Positions 1 through 7,989 of a DNA stretch of 64,000 bases are shown here, one piece after another. A program made the position numbers and the translations under genes. The notes under the pieces are model-generated. The model was given only the letters and a program-made list of their open reading frames with translations. It was not told the origin of the DNA and searched no databases. Source of the stretch: SHVZ01 sp044223515 (GTDB lineage: Bacteria; Pseudomonadota; Alphaproteobacteria; SHVZ01); NCBI GenBank assembly GCA_044223515.1, contig JBGALV010000001.1, forward strand, positions 1 through 64,000, in the 5' to 3' direction. The first letter of the stretch is position 1, and the number at the start of each line of letters is the position of its first letter.

Positions 1-1031
1 CGGATGGCGGCAGCGCCGGCGTCGGCCGACGGCGAGACCGCGAGCCAGACGAGGCCGCCGCCCCAGTCGTAGAACCACTCGGCCTGCATGGCGCGAGAGA
101 TGCGCGCGATCGCTTGCGGCCCCTCGGTCGGCGCGACTGACAGGCGCCAGAGCGGACGCGGGTCGCCGACGAAGGTTCGGGCGTCTCTTATTTCGCGCCA
201 GAGCTTCGCCGAGTTCATGCCGTGCAGCTCCTCGGTCGGGCCAAAGGAGGCGAGCTCGTCGCGGAGCGCCGTGCAGCGATGCTCGGCCGAAGGCGCTGGG
301 CCTTCGACCCGGATCGCGGTCACGCCGCGTCCGGCGCCGCTGACATAGGAGACCGTCGAGCGCGCTGCAATTGCCGCTGGGAGGTGTGCGGCGGCGATCA
401 CCTCGTGCGGGCTGCCGAGCGCCGCCGACATCGCCTCGCGCGCGCGCATATCGTCGAGCCCGAAGATCAGCACCGTCCGCGTCTTCTCCGGGACCGGCAG
501 CACCTTGAAGGTGACCTCGGTCATCGCCGCCAGCGTGCCGTGCGATCCGGCGAGCAGCTTGCAGAGGTCGTAGCCGGTGACGTTCTTCACCACCCGGCCG
601 CCGGTCTTGAAGAACTCGCCGGTGCCGTTGGTGGCCTTGAGGCCGAGCAGATGATCGCGTGCAGCCCCGTGCCGAAGCCGTCCGGGACCGGAGAGGTTCG
701 CGGCGAAGATGCCGCCGATGCTGGCGGCGTTCTCGGGTGCGCCGTAAAGCGGACCGAGATCTGCCGGCTCGAAAGCGAGGCGCTGGTTCTCGGCCTTGAG
801 CGCCGCCTCGACCTCGGAAAGAGGCGTGCCGGCGAGTGCCGTCATCACCAGCTCGTCCGGCTCATAGAGCGGGATGCCGGAAAGGCCCGAGAGATCGAGG
901 CTGGCGCCCGTCTGCATCGGGCGGCCGAGGCCGCGCTTGGTGCCGCGGCCGACCACTTCCAGCGGCGTGCCGGCGTTTGCCGCATCCGCCACCGCCTGGC
1001 GGACGTCGTCTGCATCGCGTGGCTTGGTCAT
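1..1031 (-). CDS. glcE: Glycolate oxidase FAD-binding subunit GlcE (C-terminus outside window)
   Basis: Reading leftward from ATG at 1031, the frame stays open to the window edge, so the C-terminus is missing (about 343 residues visible). It starts MTKPRDADDVRQAVADAA and contains the FAD-binding type 4 segment with G-R-G-T-K near residue 29 and a later G-R-V-V-K-N-V-T-G-Y-D-L block typical of GlcE. GlcE partners GlcD and the iron-sulfur subunit GlcF in oxidising glycolate to glyoxylate at the membrane. The ATG overlaps the glcD stop codon (ATGA), so the two genes are translationally coupled. GlcF would be expected just beyond the left edge. Confidence 0.93.
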   Translation of the reverse strand, partial: MTKPRDADDVRQAVADAANAGTPLEVVGRGTKRGLGRPMQTGASLDLSGLSGIPLYEPDELVMTALAGTPLSEVEAALKAENQRLAFEPADLGPLYGAPENAASIGGIFAANLSGPGRLRHGAARDHLLGLKATNGTGEFFKTGGRVVKNVTGYDLCKLLAGSHGTLAAMTEVTFKVLPVPEKTRTVLIFGLDDMRAREAMSAALGSPHEVIAAAHLPAAIAARSTVSYVSGAGRGVTAIRVEGPAPSAEHRCTALRDELASFGPTEELHGMNSAKLWREIRDARTFVGDPRPLWRLSVAPTEGPQAIARISRAMQAEWFYDWGGGLVWLAVSPSADAGAAAI

Positions 1032-2524
1032 CAGAACCGCGGCAGGTCGGCGAAGGGGAGATGCCCCTTGTTGACGATCATGCGTCCCATCTCGGCGCAT
1101 CTGTGAAGCACCGGGAAGACCTTGCCCGGGTTCAGCAACGACTCGGGATCGAAGGCACATTTGATGCGGAGCTGCTGGGCCATGTCGACGTCGTCGAACA
1201 TCGTGTCCATCAGGTCGCGCTTCTCGATGCCGACGCCGTGCTCGCCGGTCAGCACGCCGCCGACCTCGACGCAGAGCCGCAGGATGTCGGCGCCGAACTT
1301 CTCGGCGCGCTCGAGCTCGTCCGACTGGTTGGCGTCGAACATGATCAGCGGGTGCAGGTTGCCGTCGCCGGCATGGAAGACGTTGCAGAAGCGGAGCCTG
1401 TGCTTCTCCGAGAGCGCACGCATCCGCGCCAGCACCTCGGGCAGCTTCTTCCTGGGGATGGTGCCGTCCATGCACATGTAGTCGGGCGTGATGCGGCCAA
1501 CGGCGGGGAAGGCGGATTTGCGGCCGGCCCAGAAAAGGACGCGTTCCTCCTCGGTCTCGCTGATGCGTAAGGTCATCGAGTTGCGCTTGCGGGCGATCTC
1601 GGCGACCTGGGTGATCAGGTAGTCCACCTCGACCTTCGGCCCGTCGAGCTCGACGATCAGCAGGGCTTCCACGTCGAGCGGATAGCCGGCATGGACGAAG
1701 TCCTCGGTCGCATGGATCGCGGGCCTGTCCATCATCTCCATGCCGCCCGGGATGATGCCCGCGGCGATGATCGCGGCGACGCAGTCGCCGGCATCCTCGT
1801 TCGACGGGAATCCGATCAGCACCGCGCGCGCGGTCGACGGCTTCTTCAGGATGCGGACGGTCACTTCGGTCACGACGCCGAGCAATCCTTCCGAGCCGGT
1901 CATGAGGCCGAGCAGATCGTAGCCCTCGGAGTCGAGATGCTTGCCGCCGAGGCGGATCACCTCGCCGGTCACCAGCACCATCTCGATGCCGAGCACGTTG
2001 TTGGTGGTGAGGCCGTACTTGAGCGAGTGAACGCCGCCCGAGTTCTCGGCGATGTTGCCGCCGATGGTGCAGGCGATCTGGCTGGAGGGATCGGGCGCGT
2101 AATAGAAGCCGCTCGAGGCGACGGCGGTCGAGATGCCGAGGTTGGTGACGCCGGGCTGGGCGGTCACGGTCCGGTTCGGGAAGTCGATGTCGAGGATCTT
2201 GTTGAACTTGCCGAGGCCGAGCAGCACCCCGTCGGCGAGCGGCAGCGCCCCGCCCGAGAGTGAGGTCCCGGCGCCCCGCGGCACCACTCGAACCTTGTTC
2301 TCATGGCAGTAGCGGAGGATCCGGGAGACCTGGTCGGTGGTCGACGGCAGGACCGCCACCATGGGCAGCTGGCGATAGACCGACAGCGCGTCGCACTCGT
2401 AGGCTCGAAGCTCGTCCTCGGAGTCGATAACCCCTTCACCTGGAACGATTTCTCGGAGCGCAGCGACGATCTCCCGCCGGCGGGCGAGCACGTCCTGGTC
2501 GGGGGCGGGCATTCTCAGGGCCAT
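1031..2524 (-). CDS. glcD: Glycolate oxidase subunit GlcD, FAD-linked
   Basis: 497 aa, the usual length for GlcD-type FAD-linked oxidases. The PCMH FAD-binding loop is seen as P-R-G-A-G-T-S-L-S-G-G at residues 82-92. The C-terminal FAD-oxidase domain carries H-A-G-D-G-N-L-H-P and G-E-H-G-V-G. It oxidises glycolate (possibly D-lactate) as part of the GlcDEF complex. It is first in the visible minus-strand operon and overlaps glcE by four bases. A lone D-lactate dehydrogenase is the alternative, but the adjacent GlcE supports glycolate oxidase. Confidence 0.95.
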   Translation of the reverse strand: MALRMPAPDQDVLARRREIVAALREIVPGEGVIDSEDELRAYECDALSVYRQLPMVAVLPSTTDQVSRILRYCHENKVRVVPRGAGTSLSGGALPLADGVLLGLGKFNKILDIDFPNRTVTAQPGVTNLGISTAVASSGFYYAPDPSSQIACTIGGNIAENSGGVHSLKYGLTTNNVLGIEMVLVTGEVIRLGGKHLDSEGYDLLGLMTGSEGLLGVVTEVTVRILKKPSTARAVLIGFPSNEDAGDCVAAIIAAGIIPGGMEMMDRPAIHATEDFVHAGYPLDVEALLIVELDGPKVEVDYLITQVAEIARKRNSMTLRISETEEERVLFWAGRKSAFPAVGRITPDYMCMDGTIPRKKLPEVLARMRALSEKHRLRFCNVFHAGDGNLHPLIMFDANQSDELERAEKFGADILRLCVEVGGVLTGEHGVGIEKRDLMDTMFDDVDMAQQLRIKCAFDPESLLNPGKVFPVLHRCAEMGRMIVNKGHLPFADLPRF

Positions 2525-2601
2525 GGGGCGATCCTGGGTAGGGGCCGCCCGGGTGTCAAATGGCCCACCCGAGGGCCGAAATCACGCGCATAGCCGAAGC
2601 A

Positions 2602-2630
2602 TTGCGAGGAGCGGACAATGAGCGTAAAAT
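2602..2630 (+). promoter_or_regulatory. Candidate sigma-70 promoter for the 97-residue protein
   Basis: TTGCGA (2602-2607), a 17-nt spacer and TAAAAT (2625-2630) lie about 50 nt before the ATG at 2681. The -10 matches TATAAT at five of six positions. No other plus-strand gene is near, so it would serve the small gene that follows. Confidence 0.5.
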
Positions 2631-2680
2631 GCTTCCGTCGCTAGAAAGGCGCCGCTCGTCCGTCCATAAAGGATAGAGAA

Positions 2681-2974
2681 ATGGCCGACATCACTGCGAC
2701 CATCGCCAGCCAGCTGGCCCAGGCCGCGCAGACCATTCAGCGGTCCCCGCCGCCGAAGCCCGAACCCAAGACCGAAGAATCGTCCTCCCAGGACACGCCG
2801 AGCGTCAAGGTCGACTCCGGCCTGCTCGCGACCCTCTCGGTCGACGAGTCGGAGGCGCCTGCGGACGCCAAGGCAGCGAAGGAGACGGCGCGTTCGGCCA
2901 GCGAGGAACTCGCCGGTCAAAGCCTCAGCATCGCCAACCTGGCGCCGCAGAAGCTGCAGGGCCTGTTCCACTAA
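2681..2974 (+). CDS. Small acidic/proline-rich protein of unknown function
   Basis: 97 aa starting MADITATIASQLAQAA. An alanine/glutamine-rich N-terminus is followed by a proline/lysine stretch (residues 26-33) and a Ser/Glu/Asp-rich centre. No signal peptide, membrane segment or known domain is recognised. AAGGA sits 8 nt before the ATG and a good promoter lies upstream, which argues for a real gene. It is flanked by minus-strand genes, so it is a single-gene unit. Function unknown; it is probably an intrinsically disordered cytosolic protein. Confidence 0.6.
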   Translation: MADITATIASQLAQAAQTIQRSPPPKPEPKTEESSSQDTPSVKVDSGLLATLSVDESEAPADAKAAKETARSASEELAGQSLSIANLAPQKLQGLFH

Positions 2975-2990
2975 GGACGGGCTCGACGCC

Positions 2991-3992
2991 TCAGGCCGCG
3001 ATCTCGGGTCCGGCCTGGGCGACATGCGCGAGGTCGTCACCGGCCGCGACCCGCGCAATATGACGAAGGCCGACCACCACACCTGAGTCTCTGAAGCGGA
3101 CTTCGATCGGGGCCCTGTCCGGGCGCTCGACGACGTGCACGAGGCCGCACAGGCCTCCGGCTTCGACGTCTTGTCCCAGCGCGCATCGCGCCTCGAACAC
3201 GCCATCCTCCGGCGCCACCGGAAACAGGCTGCCGTCGCGAAAGCGCAGCCAGCGCGGTTTCGTCGGCCGGTCGATGTTCTTCTGCGGCAGGATCCCCAGC
3301 ACCGAAAGCAGGCCCGCAACGCCGCTCTCGGCGAGCTTGAGGGATTCGGCGCCGACCGTGCCCATGCCGCGAAGCTCGGTCGACAGATAAGGGATGCCGT
3401 GCCGGGCGGCCGATCCCAGCATCGTCGTCTCGTCATCGCGGAACGGCTTGGTGATGCACCACTCCACGCCGAACGCATCCATCGCCTCGCGCGTGCGACG
3501 GCGGACATCGGCGACTGGATGCTCGCTCGCGAACAGGCAGTTCACGTAGTCGAAGACCGTGCCGCCGGAATGAAGGTCGATCACCAGGTCGGCGCGCGGC
3601 AGCAGCTGCGAGTCGACGAAGGCGGCGATCTTGGCGGTCGGCCCGCCGAGCGCGTCGCCGGGAAAGCTGCGGTTGAGGTTGCCGCCGTCGAGCGGCGAGG
3701 TGCGGCGGCCGGACATTGCCGCGGGCAGGTTGAGCGCCGGCAGGATGATCACGCGGCCGCGGATCGACTTGGGATCGAGCGCACGGACGAACCCGGCGGC
3801 GGCGACCTGGCCTTCGTATTCGTCGCCGTGGTTGCCGGCGGTGATGAGGAGCGTGGGGCCGTCGCCGTTGCGGATGACGGAAATCGGCACGAGAAGCGCG
3901 CCGTCGGCGCCGCTTCCCCGCTGCATGGGTACGCGGACGGCGGAGACCTGCTTGCCGTCGCGATCGAAATCGATGTCGGTAGCGAGGATCAC
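2991..3992 (-). CDS. Succinylglutamate desuccinylase/aspartoacylase family deacylase
   Basis: 333 aa. The zinc-binding signature G-N-H-G-D-E (H55, E58) and a third ligand H141 in D-L-H-S-G-G mark the M14-like AstE/AspA fold, and L-N-R-S-F-P-G supplies the substrate arginine region. Family members remove acyl groups from N-acyl amino acids; the arrangement resembles the ectoine-degradation deacetylase DoeB. No ectoine genes are nearby, so the substrate is unknown. The C-terminal part (about 250-333) is the lipoyl-like beta-barrel common to this subgroup. Confidence 0.85.
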   Translation of the reverse strand: MILATDIDFDRDGKQVSAVRVPMQRGSGADGALLVPISVIRNGDGPTLLITAGNHGDEYEGQVAAAGFVRALDPKSIRGRVIILPALNLPAAMSGRRTSPLDGGNLNRSFPGDALGGPTAKIAAFVDSQLLPRADLVIDLHSGGTVFDYVNCLFASEHPVADVRRRTREAMDAFGVEWCITKPFRDDETTMLGSAARHGIPYLSTELRGMGTVGAESLKLAESGVAGLLSVLGILPQKNIDRPTKPRWLRFRDGSLFPVAPEDGVFEARCALGQDVEAGGLCGLVHVVERPDRAPIEVRFRDSGVVVGLRHIARVAAGDDLAHVAQAGPEIAA

Positions 3993-4027
3993 GCCCGGCT
4001 CACACGAGGGGCGTGATCCGAGGGCGC

Positions 4028-4153
4028 TTAGCCCTGGCGGGCCTTGAAGCGCGGGTTGGTCTTGTTGATGACGTAGACCCGACCCTTGCGACGGACGATG
4101 CGGCAGTTCTTGTGCCGGCCCTTCATCGACTTCAGCGAATTCACGACTTTCAT
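4028..4153 (-). CDS. rpmJ: Ribosomal protein bL36, zinc-free (C-minus) form
   Basis: 41 aa, MKVVNSLKSMKGRHKN at the start and K-A-R-Q-G at the end: the longer bL36 type (YkgO-like) that alphaproteobacteria use as their normal bL36. It has only one cysteine (C18), so the four-ligand zinc ribbon of canonical L36 is absent. A longer upstream frame starting at 4282 exists but the conserved protein begins at the ATG at 4153. It stands alone between a deacylase and the secreted-protein cassette. Confidence 0.95.
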   Translation of the reverse strand: MKVVNSLKSMKGRHKNCRIVRRKGRVYVINKTNPRFKARQG

Positions 4154-4436
4154 GGCGAACCCCAAGAAAACAGGCGGCGGAACATAGGGGCGTCGCCTTC
4201 GGTTGTCAACGCGCGGTAAAGGCCGGGGCGCCTCGTAATTCGATACCGCGAGACGGACCTCGATAGCGCGGAATTCGCGCACGAATCGTTGTTTTCTAGC
4301 ACTTTATCGCGGTTTTTCCTCTCCGGCGCCGACCTAGGGCAACCCGCCTCCGGGGCAGGCGTTCAAGGTCGGTGAAGGCCGCAGCCGGCTCTCGAAGGGA
4401 CCGACGGCCATTCAAGCTCTCACGTGGGCTGCCCTC

Positions 4437-4460
4437 ACGGGGAAACCTCGGTTTCCCCGT
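4437..4460 (+). other. Perfect hairpin in the leader of the first secreted-protein gene
   Basis: ACGGGGAAAC-CTCG-GTTTCCCCGT is a perfect 10-bp stem with a four-base loop, followed on the plus strand by TTTGTCC. It lies in the 349-nt gap between rpmJ and the ATG at 4503. Either it is a terminator/attenuator in the 5' leader or a protein-binding palindrome. Nothing else in this gap (4154-4502) looks coding. Confidence 0.45.
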
Positions 4461-4502
4461 TTGTCCTCCCCTGTGGGAAACGCGAACACCAAGGAGAGAA
4501 GA

Positions 4503-5189
4503 ATGACCCGCAAACTGATGATGATCACCACCGCGATCGTCGCGCTCGCCGGCGCTCCGGTCTTTGCCCAGGGCACCGGGACCGGTGCGGCCGGTACCGC
4601 CGGCGCCGGCACGGACGGCTCGCCCAGGACCTCGGGCAGCGCCGCCCAGGCGCCCGCCGCGCCGACGTCGCCCACCATGGCGCAGCAGCAGAAGATGCAG
4701 CCGCCCGCGAGCTCGCTGACCACCGGCGGTGCCGCGACGCTCAATCGTCAGCCGATGAGCCGCGATCTGGCCTCCGGCAAGACCACGACCGGCCAGATCG
4801 CCGCCGGCCAGGCCGCGACCGGCGAGGTCAAGACGGACGCGATGAAGCCGGGGGACATGAAGGCCGGCAAGTCGATGGCGACGGGCAAGATGGCGTCGAA
4901 GTCGGATGCCAAGTCGCACGACAAGATGATGCATAGGACCAGTGTCTCGGCGAACCACCGCGGCAAGGCCTATCGCGACATGAACAGCCGTGAGGTCGGC
5001 ATGACGCGCGATTTGAACCGTCAGGTGCTGACCGGTCAGCAGTCGGCCATGGCGCCGATGAATTCGGGTTCGGCCACTGGCTCGACCATGACCAGCCGGC
5101 AGACGCCCGGCCTGTCGCCGATCCCGACGGATGAGGCGGGCGCGGCCGGCCCGGGCAACCAGGGCGACAACCCTTCCACCAGCAAGTAA
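4503..5189 (+). CDS. Secreted low-complexity protein 1 (TRDLN-motif family)
   Basis: 228 aa. The start at 4503 is chosen because AAGGAGAG lies directly upstream and MTRKLMMITTAIVALAGAPVFA is a clear signal peptide; an in-frame start at 4461 would spoil it. The mature part is low complexity: Gly/Thr/Ala at first, then Ala/Pro/Gln, then a Lys/Met/His-rich middle (about 110-145). Residues 161-172 read N-S-R-E-V-G-M-T-R-D-L-N, a motif repeated with identical spacing in the next two genes. No known domain recognised; exported or cell-surface protein of unknown role. A strong terminator follows. Confidence 0.8.
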   Translation: MTRKLMMITTAIVALAGAPVFAQGTGTGAAGTAGAGTDGSPRTSGSAAQAPAAPTSPTMAQQQKMQPPASSLTTGGAATLNRQPMSRDLASGKTTTGQIAAGQAATGEVKTDAMKPGDMKAGKSMATGKMASKSDAKSHDKMMHRTSVSANHRGKAYRDMNSREVGMTRDLNRQVLTGQQSAMAPMNSGSATGSTMTSRQTPGLSPIPTDEAGAAGPGNQGDNPSTSK

Positions 5190-5211
5190 CGGCCGGAAAC
5201 GACCGTTAGCG

Positions 5212-5247
5212 ACACCCCGCGGCAAAGCCTGCGGGGTGTTCCTTTCT
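5212..5247 (+). terminator. Rho-independent terminator after secreted protein 1
   Basis: ACACCCCGC-GGC-AAA-GCC-T-GCGGGGTGT forms a 12-bp stem with one bulge and a three-base loop, followed by TCCTTTCT. It separates secreted protein genes 1 and 2, so they probably have separate promoters. Confidence 0.8.
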
Positions 5248-5323
5248 GACGAAAACCGAAGTCGGCTCCGGTGCGCTCGGATGTTGCCCGCACCTTGAAG
5301 CCGGCTGAAACGAGGAGATTGGG

Positions 5324-6430
5324 ATGAGCAAGAAATTCCTTCTGGTGACGACGGCTCTTGTTGCGCTGGGTGCAGGACCCGTCTTCGCCGAAACGTCGGC
5401 GACTGCGAACGCAAACAACTCGACCAACACGTCGAGCACCCTGAACGCGTCCCGTTCGAACGGCGGCAAGACCCTGTCGCTGAATGACTCGGCGTCGACC
5501 AAGACCAATGCCAACGCAACGGTGTCGGGCTCGCGTGGCCGCAGCGTCGCCGTCACCGGGTCGAACGCGACCAATGCGTCGGGCAACGTCAATGCGGCGC
5601 GCTCGAGCGGCGGCAAGAACCTGGCGGCTGCCGGGTCGGCCTCGAGCAACACCAATGCCGCGGCGACCGCTTCCGGGGCCCGGGGGCGCAATGTCGGGGT
5701 CAGCGGGTCGAACGCCACCAACGGCTCCCTCAATGCGTCGCGCTCGAGCGGCGAGCGTGGACTCTCGATCGCCAGCAGCGCGTCGAGCCGCAGCGCCGCC
5801 GCCGTCAGCCTCAACAAGAGCGAGGCCAGCACGACGCGTGAGCTCAACCTGAACAGCGCCGTCAACGCCTCCGGCAATGTTGGCCGTTCGTCGAAGGCGA
5901 ATGTCGGTACGTCGATCGGCGCGACCGGCTCGTCGCAGGGCAACACGTCGGCCAACGTCACGCTGACGCCGAGCGGCGCGAATGCGGGCAACTCGATCGG
6001 CGTCGGAAGCGCCACCGGCGGCGTCGCCGTCGGCGCGTCCGGAAGCGGGAGCAACGTCGGCGTCGGCGCCAATGTCGGCAGCACGAGCGGCAGCGTTTCG
6101 GGGGGCACGACCGGAACAGGCGGCAGCGTCAGCGCGGGCGTCGGCACCGGCGGAGCGACGGGTAGCGTCGGCGTCTCCGGCGGCAGCACGTCCGGCAGCG
6201 GTAGCGCGACGGCCGGCGTCGGCGGCACGTCTTCGGGCGGCACGGGGACCGGGGCGACCTCGGGCAGCACCAGTGTCGGCAGCAACGTCGGCGCCAGCGT
6301 CGGGGGCTCGACCTCCGGCTCCGGCACCAACGCCAATGTCGGCACCACCGGCAGCGTGGGCGCCACGGTCGGCGGCGTGACGGGCAACGTCGGCACGTCG
6401 GTCGGCGTGACCGGCGGCGTCACGCGCTAG
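5324..6430 (+). CDS. Secreted Gly/Ser/Thr/Asn-rich repeat protein 2 (TRELN-motif family)
   Basis: 368 aa starting MSKKFLLVTTALVALGAGPVFA, a standard signal peptide with cleavage after A-E-like small residues; GAGGAG precedes the ATG. Residues 41-165 hold three degenerate repeats of about 47 residues (N-A-[SA]-R-S-x-G-x-x-x-L ... G-R-x-V-x-V-x-G-S-N-A-T). Residues 164-175 read N-K-S-E-A-S-T-T-R-E-L-N, the family motif. From about 225 to the end it is a glycine-rich run of alternating V-G-x-x-V-G beta-type units. This composition resembles surface or matrix proteins, but no named domain is recognised. Function unknown. Confidence 0.8.
   Translation: MSKKFLLVTTALVALGAGPVFAETSATANANNSTNTSSTLNASRSNGGKTLSLNDSASTKTNANATVSGSRGRSVAVTGSNATNASGNVNAARSSGGKNLAAAGSASSNTNAAATASGARGRNVGVSGSNATNGSLNASRSSGERGLSIASSASSRSAAAVSLNKSEASTTRELNLNSAVNASGNVGRSSKANVGTSIGATGSSQGNTSANVTLTPSGANAGNSIGVGSATGGVAVGASGSGSNVGVGANVGSTSGSVSGGTTGTGGSVSAGVGTGGATGSVGVSGGSTSGSGSATAGVGGTSSGGTGTGATSGSTSVGSNVGASVGGSTSGSGTNANVGTTGSVGATVGGVTGNVGTSVGVTGGVTR
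5444..5818 (+). repeat. Three in-frame degenerate tandem repeats in secreted protein 2
   Basis: Units begin at 5444, 5591 and 5732 (147 and 141 nt apart) and each opens with an AAC/AAT-Ala-[Ser/Ala]-Arg-Ser codon series. Repeats 1 and 2 share G-R-[SN]-V-[AG]-V-[TS]-G-S-N-A-T at their ends; repeat 3 is truncated and runs into the family motif. Confidence 0.7.
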
Positions 6431-6457
6431 ACCGCATCACCTTACCTTCTCGTGCGA

Positions 6458-6492
6458 AGCGCCTCGGCTACGGCCGGGGTGCTTTTTCTTTT
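6458..6492 (+). terminator. Strong rho-independent terminator after secreted protein 2
   Basis: AGCGCCTCGGC-TACG-GCCGGGGTGCT makes an 11-bp stem (two G-U pairs) closed by a UACG tetraloop and followed by TTTTCTTTT. One of the clearest terminators in the window. Confidence 0.9.
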
Positions 6493-6628
6493 ACGCGCGA
6501 ACGGACGAATTCCATACGCGCAGCGGATGATCTTCCGGCTCCAACCACTCCGTTACCGCGAGTGCCGGAGTAGTTCCCTTAAATCCTGTGATCATCCTGT
6601 TCTCCGGCAACTGCCGAATTGGCGGCGG

Positions 6629-6643
6629 ATTGGTTTGACCAAT
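6629..6643 (+). promoter_or_regulatory. Palindrome ATTGGT-TTG-ACCAAT upstream of secreted protein 3
   Basis: A perfect 6+3+6 inverted repeat 83 nt before the ATG at 6726, overlapping TTGACC (6635-6640), a possible -35 box. It could be an operator. The rest of the 295-nt gap 6431-6725 holds the preceding terminator and no coding signal. Confidence 0.35.
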
Positions 6644-6725
6644 ACTGCGCAGAGTGCAGGCACTGCCGGATAGCCGGCGAGATTTTCCCGCAAGGCGCGC
6701 AGATTCCAGCTCCGGGAGACAAGTC

Positions 6726-7892
6726 ATGGTGAAGCCGTACCTACTCGTCAGTACTGCGATCGCTGCGTTGAGCATCGGGCTTTCAGTCCAGGCGCAGGAC
6801 AAGAGCTGCAGGACGCTCACCTGCATGGACCATACGTCGTCAAGTATTTCGGCCGCGACCACGGGCAGCGCCGCCGGAGGCGGAACCTCGCCCGGCGGCG
6901 GTCTCGTCGCAGGAGGGCCCGGCTCGGGCGGACCAGGCTCGGGCGGAACGGGGACAGGTGGGACGGGAACCGGCGGGACAGGCTCCGGTGAGACCGGCTC
7001 CGGGGGAGCCGGCACGGGCGGCACCGGTGGAACGGGCGGTGCAGGCGGTACGGGAAGCAGCGGGACCGGCATCGCCGTCAATGTCGGGGTCGATGCCGAC
7101 GTGAATGCCAATGCGGGCGGGACGGGCAGCACCATCGGTGCCGGTCTCGGGACGACTGCCGGGGTCGCGACAAGCGGCAGCGGAACGGGCGCCGGCGTGT
7201 CTGCGAACGTGGCGGCCGGCACCGGCGCCACGACCGGGTCGGGATCCTCGACCGGGCTCGGCGTCTCGGCCACAGCGCAGGTCGGTCAGAACGCCACCGA
7301 AGCGGCGACCACGCGCGACCTCAACAATGCGTCGCTGTCGGCCGCGATCGGCGCGACGACGCAGGCCTCTGCCGGCTCCACGGGAGCGAGCCTCGGCCTT
7401 GCCGCGAATGCCAATGCTGCGACCGGCACCGCCCAGGGAGCCCCTCTCGGGCTGAGCCTGGGCGCGAATGTCGGTGCCATGGGTGCAGGCGGCGGCTCGG
7501 CGGGCGTCGACGTGGGAGTGGGAGCCTCGGTCGGCAGCGGTTCTGAAAGCGCCAGCGTCGGGGCCGGCGTGGGCGCGGGTACGGGTGGCGCGACCGGCGG
7601 CAGCGGCAGCACCGGAGGCAGTGTCGGCGGATCGACGGGCGGTACCGGTGGCAGCGTCGGTATCGGCGGGGGCGGCAATACCGGGGTCGGTGCAGGCATC
7701 AGCGTCGGTGCAGGGACGGGGGGCAGCGCGACGGGCGGCACCTCGGGCTCCGGGGCGAATGTCGGGGTCAGCGCCGGCGGATCCAGCGGGACCGGCGTCA
7801 GCGCGGGCGTCGGCGGTGTCGGTGCGAATGTCGGCGTCGGAGGCTCGGCCGGAACCGGCGTGAGCGTCGGTGTCGGCATCGGCACGAACTAG
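6726..7892 (+). CDS. Secreted glycine-rich protein 3 (TRDLN-motif family)
   Basis: 388 aa from the ATG at 6726 (GGGAGA upstream, then MVKPYLLVSTAIAALSIGLSVQAQ, a signal peptide). An in-frame start at 6654 would bury the signal sequence. Two cysteines sit just after cleavage (C-R-T-L-T-C). Residues about 45-115 are G-[TS]-G-G repeats. Residues 189-200 read N-A-T-E-A-A-T-T-R-D-L-N, closely matching protein 2. The C-terminal 150 residues are V-G-[VA]-G-type glycine repeats ending V-G-V-G-I-G-T-N. Function unknown; third member of a local paralogous set. Confidence 0.8.
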   Translation: MVKPYLLVSTAIAALSIGLSVQAQDKSCRTLTCMDHTSSSISAATTGSAAGGGTSPGGGLVAGGPGSGGPGSGGTGTGGTGTGGTGSGETGSGGAGTGGTGGTGGAGGTGSSGTGIAVNVGVDADVNANAGGTGSTIGAGLGTTAGVATSGSGTGAGVSANVAAGTGATTGSGSSTGLGVSATAQVGQNATEAATTRDLNNASLSAAIGATTQASAGSTGASLGLAANANAATGTAQGAPLGLSLGANVGAMGAGGGSAGVDVGVGASVGSGSESASVGAGVGAGTGGATGGSGSTGGSVGGSTGGTGGSVGIGGGGNTGVGAGISVGAGTGGSATGGTSGSGANVGVSAGGSSGTGVSAGVGGVGANVGVGGSAGTGVSVGVGIGTN

Positions 7893-7989
7893 CAGCGGCT
7901 CGGCGCGGCAGCTTCGTCGCAAGACGGGCTGTCGCGCTTGACCGCCTCGCGGGTCGGCGCCACTTTCGCTCTCCTGAAGGAGAGTGCCT

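Noticed and set aside
5206..6423. Proline/leucine/valine-rich minus-strand frame
   Set aside because: Antisense of the Gly/Ser/Thr repeat codons of secreted protein 2, which has its own signal peptide and ribosome site.
5444..7892. CRISPR-like array
   Set aside because: The repeats are in-frame, degenerate coding repeats without uniform spacers.
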